From the NCBI GenBank assembly GCA_004322435.1, contig SCTT01000210.1:1-32437 (forward strand): a stretch of 32,437 bases of DNA, in the 5' to 3' direction. The notes beneath the pieces are model-generated. The model saw nothing but the letters and a program-made list of their open reading frames with translations. It did not search any database and was not told the DNA's origin. Shown here in pieces: positions 1-8,600 of the stretch. The DNA comes from a bacterium. GTDB lineage: Bacteria > Elusimicrobiota > Elusimicrobia > UBA1565. The position numbers were made by a program, and so were the translations under genes. Within the stretch, counting starts at the first letter, position 1, and each line of letters opens with the position of its first letter.

Positions 1-735
1 GATGATGCGGTCGATCGGAATCGGTCCGGGATAGCCGTAGAGGGCCTGGTAGGTCTCGTCGCCGAGGATGTGGCGCAGGTTGCGGCTCGCCCACGAGGTG
101 AGCGAGAAGAGCGTGCGTTCCGGGGAATCCCCCAGGAGCCCCTTCTTAACGAGGAACCGGTAGGCGATGGCCGGGTCCCAGGAGAGGGCGTGCCCCATCA
201 CGAATCGCGTGGCCTCGAACTCGCCGGCATCCTTGCGCTTCTGGAGCCGTCGCGAGTCGAGCAGGTAGGAGCGTTCCTCATCCGACATGCCTCTAAGCGA
301 CCAGGCCACCTTGCGGTCGCGCTCGAGCCGGAGGCTGTGGGCGACATGGGCGAGGAAGAGCGCCCAGGCGTCTTCGGCCGAATAGAAGACATGGCCGTCG
401 TCCTCGCAGTTCTCGGTCTCCTCTTCGATGCCGAGCTTTCCCCGGTCGAGGTTCTCGTTCTTGATCGCGATGGGGAGGATGGGGTTGGGGGGCGCCTCGA
501 GGCCGGCGGGGCGCCCGACGTCCACGGCGGCCAGGGCTCTAGCGAGGTCTTGTTTGCGCTCCGCGGGCCACGACGGATAGGGTTCGGGGCCGGACTTGCC
601 CTCCCAAATGATGGAGCCCGCAATGCTTGGGTCGCCTAGCAGGTCCGTGTAGGGGGGGCGGCGCCCCCCGGTGGCGCAACCGAGGACAAACAACGTCAGG
701 GCCCACGGAAGCGCGCCGGCGAGAAATCGTCCCAT
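1..735 (-). CDS. Putative lipoprotein, 3' end truncated by window edge
   Basis: Reverse-strand frame open from ATG at 735 to the window edge (MGRFLAGALPWALTLFVLGCATGGRRPPYTDLLGDPSIAGSIIWEGK...); lipobox-like LFVLGC. Not in the ORF track because it runs off the edge. Confidence 0.75.
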   Translation of the reverse strand, partial: MGRFLAGALPWALTLFVLGCATGGRRPPYTDLLGDPSIAGSIIWEGKSGPEPYPSWPAERKQDLARALAAVDVGRPAGLEAPPNPILPIAIKNENLDRGKLGIEEETENCEDDGHVFYSAEDAWALFLAHVAHSLRLERDRKVAWSLRGMSDEERSYLLDSRRLQKRKDAGEFEATRFVMGHALSWDPAIAYRFLVKKGLLGDSPERTLFSLTSWASRNLRHILGDETYQALYGYPGPIPIDRII

Positions 736-742
736 GGGCCCC

Positions 743-771
743 AGTTTAACCGGCCTCCCAGACCTTCGCAA
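743..771 (-). promoter_or_regulatory. Putative promoter of the 735(-) gene: TTGCGA-17 bp-TAAACT, 7 nt before ATG
   Basis: Reverse complement of 743-771; -10-like TAAACT followed by GGGGCCC then ATG. Confidence 0.5.
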
Positions 772-841
772 CCCGGAAGCCCGGGGGCCATCCCATTCAT
801 GAGCACATCGGCGCAATCCCTTCCCCACACCCCCCCCAACC

Positions 842-870
842 TTGCCCCACCCCCGTCTCCCGGCTATCAT
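842..870 (+). promoter_or_regulatory. Putative promoter: TTGCCC-17 bp-TATCAT, 6 nt before ATG
   Basis: TTGCCC at 842-847, TATCAT at 865-870, CCCCCG, ATG at 877. Confidence 0.5.
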
Positions 871-876
871 CCCCCG

Positions 877-1476
877 ATGTTCATCGGCCACTACGCCGTC
901 GCCCTAGCGGCAAAGCCCGCCGCAAAACACACTTCCCTAGGCACCTTGGTGGCGGCCGCCGTCGCCCTCGACCTCCTCTGGCCTTTCTTCGTCTTCGCCG
1001 GCCTCGAAACCCTCAAGATCAGCCCGGGCAGCACGGCCGTGATGCCGGTCGACTTCCTCCACATGCCCTACAGCCACAGCCTGCTGGCGGCGCTGGGCTG
1101 GTCCGTCCTCGCCGCCTTCGCGGGAGGAAAAATAATCGGTTCTCTCGTCTTTAGCCACTGGCTCCTCGACGCCGCCAGCCACCGGCCGGACATGCCTTTG
1201 ACGTTCGCGGCGGACTCGGCGAAGGTGGGGCTGGGTCTTTGGTTTTCGCTGCCGTGGACGTTGGCCGTCGAGGGCGCGATGTTGACTGCCGGCGGCTGGC
1301 TGGCGGTCAAAAGCGGCGTCCCGTTTAATCGCCTTAAATGGTTCCTCGGGGTCTTGGCCGTCCTGGAGCTTGCCGCCGTCTTCGGGCCGCCGCCCCCGAG
1401 CGAGCTCGCGATGGCGGCCGGCGGGCTGGCGCAGCTGACCTTCGTGTGGTGGGCCAAGAAGATCGACCCATGCTGA
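877..1476 (+). CDS. Multi-TM membrane protein, possible YdjM/DUF457-like membrane hydrolase
   Basis: MFIGHYAVALAAKPAAKHTSLGTLVAAAVALDLLWPFFVF...HMPYSHSLLAAL; start at 877 preferred over 799. Confidence 0.65.
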   Translation: MFIGHYAVALAAKPAAKHTSLGTLVAAAVALDLLWPFFVFAGLETLKISPGSTAVMPVDFLHMPYSHSLLAALGWSVLAAFAGGKIIGSLVFSHWLLDAASHRPDMPLTFAADSAKVGLGLWFSLPWTLAVEGAMLTAGGWLAVKSGVPFNRLKWFLGVLAVLELAAVFGPPPPSELAMAAGGLAQLTFVWWAKKIDPC

Positions 1477-2378
1477 GCCTGCTCCTCTTCCTGCAGGCCT
1501 CCACCGCGCCCTACTCGCCGGCGATGTCGCACTCGCCGGGGCTCAAGCTCTGGGTCGAAGAGCCGCTCGCGAGCTGGAGCGCGGACGTCGGGACTCTCGT
1601 GAGCTGGGAGGCGCCGTCCTACAAGGTGGAGCCCGTCCAAAAGGGCGCCCGGACCGTCTACTGGTCCTTCGACCCCGCATTGGCCTCCACGCAGGCGCGG
1701 GTCACCGTGACGGCGGAGGGTCTAGGCACGGCCCAGCGGCTCATCACGGTCAAAGACGGCTTCGCGACGGCCTGCGTCCCCGGGACCATCGAGGTGACGG
1801 GCCGAGGCCGCAAGGTGCTGGCCGCGCCGCACGGCGAGTTCGACGAGGACACGGGCCGCGTCGTGGACCTGGCCTGCGCGACGCTTCGGTGGGCCTGCGT
1901 GGTGGCGCGGGGGCAGCGCACGAAGGAGCATCCGGTCAACGTCAACCGGCCGACCGAGGGCTACGGGCTTAAAAGCGACGACGAGCGGCGCACGCCCTGC
2001 GCCGAGGACGTGTACGCGGCCTGGTCGAAGGCGGTGGGGGCGTTCGCCCCCGAGCTCTACGTCGAGGTCCACGGCAACCTCCGCACGGAGCTGGCGGGCC
2101 GGCTGGACGTGGCCTTGGTCGGAGTGAAAGAGGAAGACGCCCGGAGGCTCAAGCGGCTCCTCGAAGCGGAGCGCGAGCGGCACGGCCTGGCCTGGCTCGA
2201 GGTGCGCGTCGAGGGGTTGGACGCGGTCAAGATGAAGGCCGGGGCCTCCAAGAAGTGGGGCGAGCTCGGCAAGCGCTCGCCCGCGCTGCACTTCGAGTTC
2301 CCGCGCCGCGCGCGCGAGGACCCGGAGCGGACGGCGCGCTACCTGGCGGCGGTGCTGGCCGTCTTCGCCGCGGATTAG
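1470..2378 (+). CDS. Secreted protein, possible N-formylglutamate amidohydrolase-like fold
   Basis: ATG at 1470 overlaps the previous stop; short hydrophobic N-terminus; motifs APHGEFDEDTG, NVNRPTEG, EVHGN, LHFEFPRRARED. Confidence 0.55.
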   Translation: MLSLLLFLQASTAPYSPAMSHSPGLKLWVEEPLASWSADVGTLVSWEAPSYKVEPVQKGARTVYWSFDPALASTQARVTVTAEGLGTAQRLITVKDGFATACVPGTIEVTGRGRKVLAAPHGEFDEDTGRVVDLACATLRWACVVARGQRTKEHPVNVNRPTEGYGLKSDDERRTPCAEDVYAAWSKAVGAFAPELYVEVHGNLRTELAGRLDVALVGVKEEDARRLKRLLEAERERHGLAWLEVRVEGLDAVKMKAGASKKWGELGKRSPALHFEFPRRAREDPERTARYLAAVLAVFAAD

Positions 2379-2389
2379 GCTCCCGCGTC

Positions 2390-2443
2390 TTCGACGAGGA
2401 AGGGAACTAATTCGGGGGGTCGAGCGTACGTGTCGGTATGGGG
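2390..2443. repeat. Copy A of a dispersed 54-bp intergenic element
   Basis: TTCGACGAGGAAGGGAACTAATTCGGGGGGTCGAGCGTACGTGTCGGTATGGGG; 44/54 identical ungapped to copy B at 5389-5442. Confidence 0.8.
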
Positions 2444-2555
2444 TCTCCAGAGCTGCCGTTGCCGGCAGGGTACGGGGCGCTGCTTGAAAGGATCAAGGCC
2501 CGTTTCCACGGAGCGCGGCTCCGCGCGGCATCGGCCGCGAGCCGGGAGTTCATGG

Positions 2556-2578
2556 TTTGGCCACGGGCCGTGGCCAAA
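2556..2578. repeat. Perfect inverted repeat (10-bp arms, 3-nt loop)
   Basis: TTTGGCCACG GGC CGTGGCCAAA. Confidence 0.8.
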
Positions 2579-2681
2579 TTGCCGTGGGGGCATAATGTCG
2601 TACTTCTCGAGAAGTGCAAGATCCCGGCAACCAGGGGATGGTACGCCGCGGGTGCGGGAAGCCGGCGGCTTGCGGCAAGCC

Positions 2682-2710
2682 TTGACGTAATATCATATGT
2701 GATATACACT
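2682..2710 (+). promoter_or_regulatory. Putative promoter with embedded operator of the toxin-antitoxin-like locus
   Basis: TTGACG (2682-2687), 17 bp, TACACT (2705-2710); spacer holds perfect inverted repeat ATATCA-TATG-TGATAT (2690-2705). Confidence 0.65.
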
Positions 2711-2727
2711 GGTTCCAGGGAGCCGTC

Positions 2728-3004
2728 ATGCCCTGGCGGCTGATCTTCTTCCGTCTGGGCCGGGGCGGCGCTGACGGACTTGGAGCGGCTCGGGCCGGCC
2801 CTGCGGCGCCCGGACGCGGATTTCATCGCCGAAGGGATCTATGAGCTGCGGTTCCGGGCGGCGCGGGTCGAGTACCGGATCCTGTATTTCTTCGCGGAGG
2901 ACCGGGTCGTCCTGGCGCACGGATTCGTGAAGAAGTCCGCCGCCGTGCAGAAGCGGGAGTTCGAGAAAGCGGCGTCCCGACGCGAGATTTGGAGAATGGC
3001 ATGA
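2728..3004 (+). pseudogene. Degraded HigB/Gp49-family toxin (frameshift/deletion)
   Basis: N-terminus MPWRLIFFRLGRG in frame of 2728; C-terminal part LTDLERLGPALRRPDADFIAEGIYELRFRAARVEYRILYFFAEDRVVLAHGFVKKS in another frame ending at 3004. Confidence 0.65.
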
Positions 3005-4107
3005 AAACCAAGAAGAACCCCCATGAGGGCTCGAACGTCCGGACCTGGCTTAAGGCCGAGTCGAGGGACCCGGACTTTCGCGAGGGCCTTAAGAAAGCGA
3101 GCGCCCGCCGCCGGGTCGCCCGGCAGATCTACGACGCGCGCAAGAAGGCGGGCGTCTCCCAGCCGGAGCTGGCGCGGCGGCTGAAGACCAGCCAGGCCGC
3201 GGTGTCGCGGATGGAGTCCGGAGGCCAGAACATGACCCTCGACACCATCGAGAACATCGCCCGCGCCCTCGGCGGACGCTTCGAAGGGAGGATCCTCCTC
3301 CCCTCGACCCTTCTCCTCTTCTTGGCGGCTTCGCTGGGCTGGTCCGCCCCCTCCCCCCGCCCCGCCACCCCTGAAGAGGCCGTCGCCCAGGTCCTGACCG
3401 AGATGCGCGCCTCGCTGCGCTACGCCCCCGACGCCCCCGCGCCGCGCGGCCCGCACGAGTGGGACGCCTCCAAAGTCCTCTCGGCGGGGACCGTCAACGG
3501 CTGCGTGGAATCGGCCAAGACGTTCTTCACGCTATTTCGCCGGCGCTTTCCCGGGCATCAGGCCGCCTACCTGGACTCTTTCAACGCCAACGGCCCCGGC
3601 GGGCACGCGGTGGTCCAGGTGACGGGCTCCGACGGCGTCGACTTCATCGTGGACGCGGCGTCCTTCGAGCGGCTGCCGGGGCCGCTGCGTCTCGCCGAAG
3701 CGGACCTCGCCGCCCCGGTCGACATCCGCAAGGACAAGACCGGCGCCGTCGCGCAGTTCGGGACGCGCGGCGACGTGTTCTTGACGAAGGATGGCGGCGC
3801 CTACGCGATGCTCGTCTATCCGCCCGGCGAGGTCTTCGACGGGCCGCTGCGCTCGCAGAAGTCCTTTAAGACCCTGGCCGAGCTCGACGCGGCCCTGAGC
3901 GAGTTCGCCGGGCCGGTGGATTTCCGGTTCGTGCGCGACCACGGCCTCATCTTGCCCTTCGCCGACGCCAAGCGGGACTCCTTTATATACCCCGACCCCG
4001 CCGGCGGCCTCGCGCGCTACGTCGTGTACGGACGGTTCTCGCGCCTCCCCGCCCAGGACGACGCCGAGGCCCGCGAGCCCGCGGCGCGCGCCCGCTACTC
4101 CCGCTAG
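3001..4107 (+). CDS. XRE/HigA-like HTH fused to signal-peptide/TM segment and transglutaminase-like domain
   Basis: ATGA overlap with toxin remnant; HTH SQPELARRLKTSQAAVSRMESG; hydrophobic LPSTLLLFLAASLGWSA; Cys/His/Asp motifs NGCVESA, GGHAVVQV, FIVDAA. Confidence 0.7.
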   Translation: MKTKKNPHEGSNVRTWLKAESRDPDFREGLKKASARRRVARQIYDARKKAGVSQPELARRLKTSQAAVSRMESGGQNMTLDTIENIARALGGRFEGRILLPSTLLLFLAASLGWSAPSPRPATPEEAVAQVLTEMRASLRYAPDAPAPRGPHEWDASKVLSAGTVNGCVESAKTFFTLFRRRFPGHQAAYLDSFNANGPGGHAVVQVTGSDGVDFIVDAASFERLPGPLRLAEADLAAPVDIRKDKTGAVAQFGTRGDVFLTKDGGAYAMLVYPPGEVFDGPLRSQKSFKTLAELDAALSEFAGPVDFRFVRDHGLILPFADAKRDSFIYPDPAGGLARYVVYGRFSRLPAQDDAEAREPAARARYSR

Positions 4108-4116
4108 ACCGCGGGG

Positions 4117-4186
4117 CCTAGGACTAAAGACCGGCCGAAGGCGGGACCAAAGGACCCTCTTCCATGGCCGCCGCGGGGGCTAAAGT
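4117..4186 (+). promoter_or_regulatory. CCTAGG-type upstream element, copy 1 (upstream of amidase)
   Basis: CCTAGGACTAAAGACC... with CCAAAGGACCCTCTT at 4147-4161 and TAAAGT at 4181-4186; ATG at 4193. Confidence 0.6.
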
Positions 4187-4192
4187 TCCAAT

Positions 4193-5368
4193 ATGCTCGT
4201 CCTAGCGGCCGCCTTGGCCGTCGCCGCCCCGGCCTCGGCTCAGGTCCCTCAACGCCTCGAGAGCACGGCCCGGGGGTTTGGCCATTCCGGCCTGCTCCAG
4301 GACGTCCCGCTGCTGCCCGAGGGCGTGCCCGTGACGCCGCCGCCCCAGAACACGCCCTCGCCGGACCTCGAGCTCGAGGAGGGCCAGGTCAACTTCGAGT
4401 ACGCCGAGATGGTCGACCGCTTCGAGTCTCTGCGCCGAACCGTCGTGCGCGGCAAGAAGCGCCGCCGCCGGCGCGTCGAAGTCCCCACCGGCGTCACGGA
4501 CGCCGACCGGGTCGAAGACGGCGGCATCAAGAAGATCGTCCTTCACGCCTCGGGCGGGGCGGGGGCCTGCGACGGGTCGGTGTCGCATCTTCTGAACGCC
4601 AAGACCGCCGCACACTTCATCGTCTGCCGCGACGGGCGCGTGACGCGGATGGTGCGCATCGAGGACATCGCCAACCACGTCAAAAACGACGCCGTCGACA
4701 GAGAGTCGGTGGGCATCGAGACCGAGTCGGGGCACCCCAACTCGCCCTATTTCCGCGACTCGGACTGGTCGCCCGAGGCCTACTGGAAGATGTACGCCTC
4801 GATGGCCTGGCTCATCCGGGCCATCGCGAAGGAAGCCGGCGTCCCGCGCGACCGCTCCGCTGTCATCACCCACGAGGAGGCCGACCGCGGCATCCGCGGC
4901 GCCCACACCGACCCGGGGCCGCCCTTCGACGGCGGCTCCCAGCCGGCCTTCGACGCGCGCTTCCCGGGCCAGAACGTCTCGCCGCGCGAGTTCCTGATGC
5001 GCCTCGTCACCGACGACGCCCCGCCGCGGCTGTGGCGCCGGACCGGGCCCGCCGGCGACGGCGTCGAGGTCAAGGACGCCGAGCAGCTGGGCCTGGCCCA
5101 CATCCGCGTGTGGCGCCTAGACGCGGCCGGCAAGCCCGCGACCAAGGTCTCCGAATGGTCCGCGCCGGCAAACGGCCTGCCGCCGGTCTCCCGCCTCGTC
5201 GCCGCGCCGGCCGAGCCGGGCGCCTACCGCATCGTCGCGCGCGATCTGGTGGGCAACACGAGCGCGGCGCTCTTGCGCGTGGCCGACCCCCTGCAGCCGG
5301 CGCCGGACCCCACCCTCCCCACGGCGGACCTGAAGGTCTTCTTGTTCCAGCCGCGGCCTTCGAACTAA
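4193..5368 (+). CDS. Exported N-acetylmuramoyl-L-alanine amidase (Amidase_2/PGRP fold)
   Basis: Signal peptide MLVLAAALAVAAPASAQ; KKIVLHASGG, AHFIVCRDG, NHVKNDAVDRESVGIETE, ITHEEADRGIRGAHTDPG. Confidence 0.85.
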   Translation: MLVLAAALAVAAPASAQVPQRLESTARGFGHSGLLQDVPLLPEGVPVTPPPQNTPSPDLELEEGQVNFEYAEMVDRFESLRRTVVRGKKRRRRRVEVPTGVTDADRVEDGGIKKIVLHASGGAGACDGSVSHLLNAKTAAHFIVCRDGRVTRMVRIEDIANHVKNDAVDRESVGIETESGHPNSPYFRDSDWSPEAYWKMYASMAWLIRAIAKEAGVPRDRSAVITHEEADRGIRGAHTDPGPPFDGGSQPAFDARFPGQNVSPREFLMRLVTDDAPPRLWRRTGPAGDGVEVKDAEQLGLAHIRVWRLDAAGKPATKVSEWSAPANGLPPVSRLVAAPAEPGAYRIVARDLVGNTSAALLRVADPLQPAPDPTLPTADLKVFLFQPRPSN

Positions 5369-5388
5369 GCGCACCACTGGGCCCGCCC

Positions 5389-5442
5389 TCCGACGACAAA
5401 GGGAACTTTTTTGGGGGGTAAAACGTACGTGTTGGTATGGGG
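5389..5442. repeat. Copy B of a dispersed 54-bp intergenic element
   Basis: TCCGACGACAAAGGGAACTTTTTTGGGGGGTAAAACGTACGTGTTGGTATGGGG; 44/54 identical to 2390-2443. Confidence 0.8.
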
Positions 5443-5508
5443 AAGCTTTCCGGCGCACAGCTCCGGGGTCTGATCTTTATCATCGGCCTGAGTCACGAAA
5501 GGGCTCGA

Positions 5509-5539
5509 AATTGGAGGTCACAAATTGTGACTTCCAATT
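5509..5539. repeat. Long inverted repeat (15-bp arms, one mismatch, 1-nt centre)
   Basis: AATTGGAGGTCACAA A TTGTGACTTCCAATT. Confidence 0.8.
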
Positions 5540-5609
5540 CCTGGACAGAACCGGCCTGGCTCCTTAATATAACCCCTCCCCCGAGGTCCCACCCCCGGGT
5601 CCCGGCCGG

Positions 5610-5677
5610 CCTGGGACCATTGCCCGCCCCGGAGGGCCCCGAGGGCCCAAGGACCGTGCGGCCTTTCCCTATACAAT
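5610..5677 (+). promoter_or_regulatory. CCTAGG-type upstream element, copy 4 (divergent), with TACAAT box
   Basis: CCTGGGACCATTGCCC at -75; TACAAT at 5672-5677, 7 nt before ATG 5685. Confidence 0.45.
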
Positions 5678-5684
5678 TTGACTA

Positions 5685-8600
5685 ATGAAACTCTTAAGCG
5701 CGGCACTGTCGTCCTTCATCCTCCTTACCTCGCCCGGGCTCGGCGCCACGGAGGCTTTTGCACAGGTCCTCCGCTCGGCCCCCGTCTCGGGAACGCCCGT
5801 CGTGCCCGCCGTGCCGCTCCACATCCCCGCCGCGACGTCCTTCACCCCCACCCTCTCCGCCCCCTCTTTGGCCCTGCCCTCCGCCGCCGCGCCGCGCCTG
5901 GCCGCACCGGCCTCGCCGGCCGCCGTGAACGCCGCCCTGCCCGCGCGCGCCGCTCTCGCGGCCCCGGTGTCGGCCGCCGTCATCGCTTCGCCCGTCCGCG
6001 CCGCCGTCAACGCCGCCATTCCCGCGGCCCCCGAGGCCAAGCCCGAGACCGCGCTCGCGACCCTCTCCGCCAACGTCGAGACCCTCGGGAAGACCGCCGC
6101 CCCGTCGCAGGGCGCCTTGCTCCAGAATTTCTTCACCGGCTCGCGCTCCTGGGGCGCGGTCAACGCCGTCGTCGAGGCGACGCCCGGCTCCGAGCAGTCG
6201 GGCCGCTCCTCCCTCGAAGCCCCGGCCACCCCCGAGTCCTACGAGCCGACGGCCGTCGACTCGAAGAAGCCCTTGGCCGAGCGCAAGGCCGCCGTCGCCG
6301 CCATCGCCAAGTTCAACACCGACGCCGCGAAGGCCTCCCTCGTGCGCGTCGGCGAGGCGAACCCCCAGGGCGGCGCCGAGGACTACGAGGTGCACCGCGC
6401 CGCGTACAAAGCGCTGGCCGAGGGCTACGGCGAGGTGCGGAGCCTGCGCGCGGTGAGTCCCGAGCACAAGGCCGCCTTGGTGAAGAGCCTCAAGGACAAC
6501 AAGCCCTCCTTGGCCGTCTTCGACTACGACGACACTCTGCAGAAGTGGAAGGAGAAGGCCGCCCCCGACACGGGCGCCGCCCTCAAGGCCGCCGCCGACC
6601 AGGGCGTCTCCGTCGCCATCCTCACCGACCGCCCCGCCATCCAGGACGGGGGCTCGCCCACCGTCATCGATTCGCTCTCGGAACTCACCGCCGAGCAGAA
6701 GGCCGCCGTCACCCTCGCCGGCCGCGCGGGCGCCGAGATGGTGCAGTACGATTCCAAAGGCCGCGACGTCGTCGTCGACCGCATGCCGGGCTGGACCGAC
6801 GGCGAGCGCAAGGCCATCGACGCCGTCGCCGCCATCATCAAGGAGAAGTTCGGCACGGCCGAGCACGACGGCAAGTCCGGCAACGTGACCGAGTACGGCT
6901 TCTTCCAGCTCTTGCCCGTGCGCGCGCCCCAGTCGGTCCTAGACGAGGCGGTCAAGGTCGCGACCCTGGAGCTCGCCAACCGCGGCATGACGGGCCTCCA
7001 CATCTTCGCGCGCTACGCGAAAAGCATGGACGACCCGCCCTACCTGCAGGCCTCCAAGGTCAACAAGGTCCGCGGCATGAACATCCTGCGCGGCCAGCGC
7101 GCGGCCTACGAGCGCTTGAAGGATTTGCGCGCGCTGGGCCTGCCGGCCAAGTACGCCGCCAAGGCGCTGTCCTGGCTCAAGCGCATCCCCGAGGCGCAGA
7201 TCCCCGCCGCCAAGACCCTCGTCGTGGGCGACCAGTTCTTCGCCTCGCGCAACACGGACGCCGACATGGCCAAGGCCGCCCCCGGCGCGCTGGTCCTCTC
7301 CGTCGGCGCCAAGGCCGACCCGCGCCTCGAGAACATCTTCGTCTGGCCCTCGGAAGGCCACACGGCGACCCAGGAAATCCTCGGCGCCCTGGGAACCAAG
7401 GCCGACGACGGCGGCTTCAACAAGAAGGCGACCATCGGCCTCTTTTTAGGCCGCACGCTCTCCATCGGCTCCTTCGTCCTGACCGCCATCGCCTACCCCT
7501 ACGTGGCCGCGCCCGCCGTGGGCTGGGCCACCTTCGGGACGTTGATGGCGCTCGGGCCCTTGGCCGCCATCGCGACCGGCCCGCTCAACGGGGCCCTGGC
7601 CGACAAGTTCTCGGCGCGCACCTCGATGACCATCAACATGGTCATCCGCGCGGTGCTCGCGATGGCCCTGCCGACCTTCGCGTACTTCGGCATCATCAAC
7701 TTCTGGACGCTGCTCATCGCCTCCATCGCCAACGGCTGGGCGCTCTCGGCCACGATGACGACCGAGACCGCCTACGTGCGCCGCATCGCGGGCAAGCACC
7801 AGAACGCGGTGCAGGCCCTCATCTCGGTCAACTTCGTGGCCCTGCAGGTCATCTTGGGGCTCTTGGTCGGCATCGGCTCCTACATCGACGCCTGGGCGCC
7901 CACCACGCCCTTCCTCATCTCGGCCATCGCGCACGCCGCCATCGCGGCGCCCTTGATGTGGTTCACGATGCCCTCGGACAAGCCCGCGGGCAACGCCGCC
8001 GCGAAGACCCAGCAGAAGGCTCCCTTCTCGGAGCGCGCCGGGACCTTCGCCAAGAAGTACTGGAAGGAGGCCCTCATCACCGCCGCCTCCATCGGCTCCT
8101 ACGCGTTCTTCCACTCGGCGCTCCCCATCGCCGGGGCGCTCTTCTATTGGGTCCTCAACACGGACACCGTGAAGGCCCTGCGCGCCGGCGAGTTCCGCGA
8201 GGTCGCCCCGCGCGAGAAGGAAATCGAGGCGGCCTTGAAGGACAAGGCCGGCGAGGACACGCCCGAGACCGCCGCCCTCAAGAAGGAAGCGAAGACCTGG
8301 AAGGGACGCCAGTTCAAGACCGTGCTCTACTCGGCCGGCCAGGCCGTGATGACCTACCCGTTCCAGAACTTCGCGCTGCCGCTCATCGCGGTGCTCCTCG
8401 TCGGCACGGCGGGCAAGGGCCTGCTCTTGGGCAAGCTCCTGGGCGCCATGTACTTCGGCAACCTCATCGCCAACTCCTCGCAGGCGGCCCTCCCCGAGAT
8501 CCGCCTGCCCCTCGTCGGCCGCGTCCCCGGCCAGCGCATCGTGCAGGGCCTCGTGCTCGGCATGGCCGCGGCCTGGGTCTACACCGGCCTCGTCCCCGGC

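Noticed and set aside
2407-2826. Small ORFs in the intergenic gap (139, 101, 86 aa)
   Set aside because: Overlapping in several frames, contain the 54-bp repeat and palindromes, no motif or convincing start.
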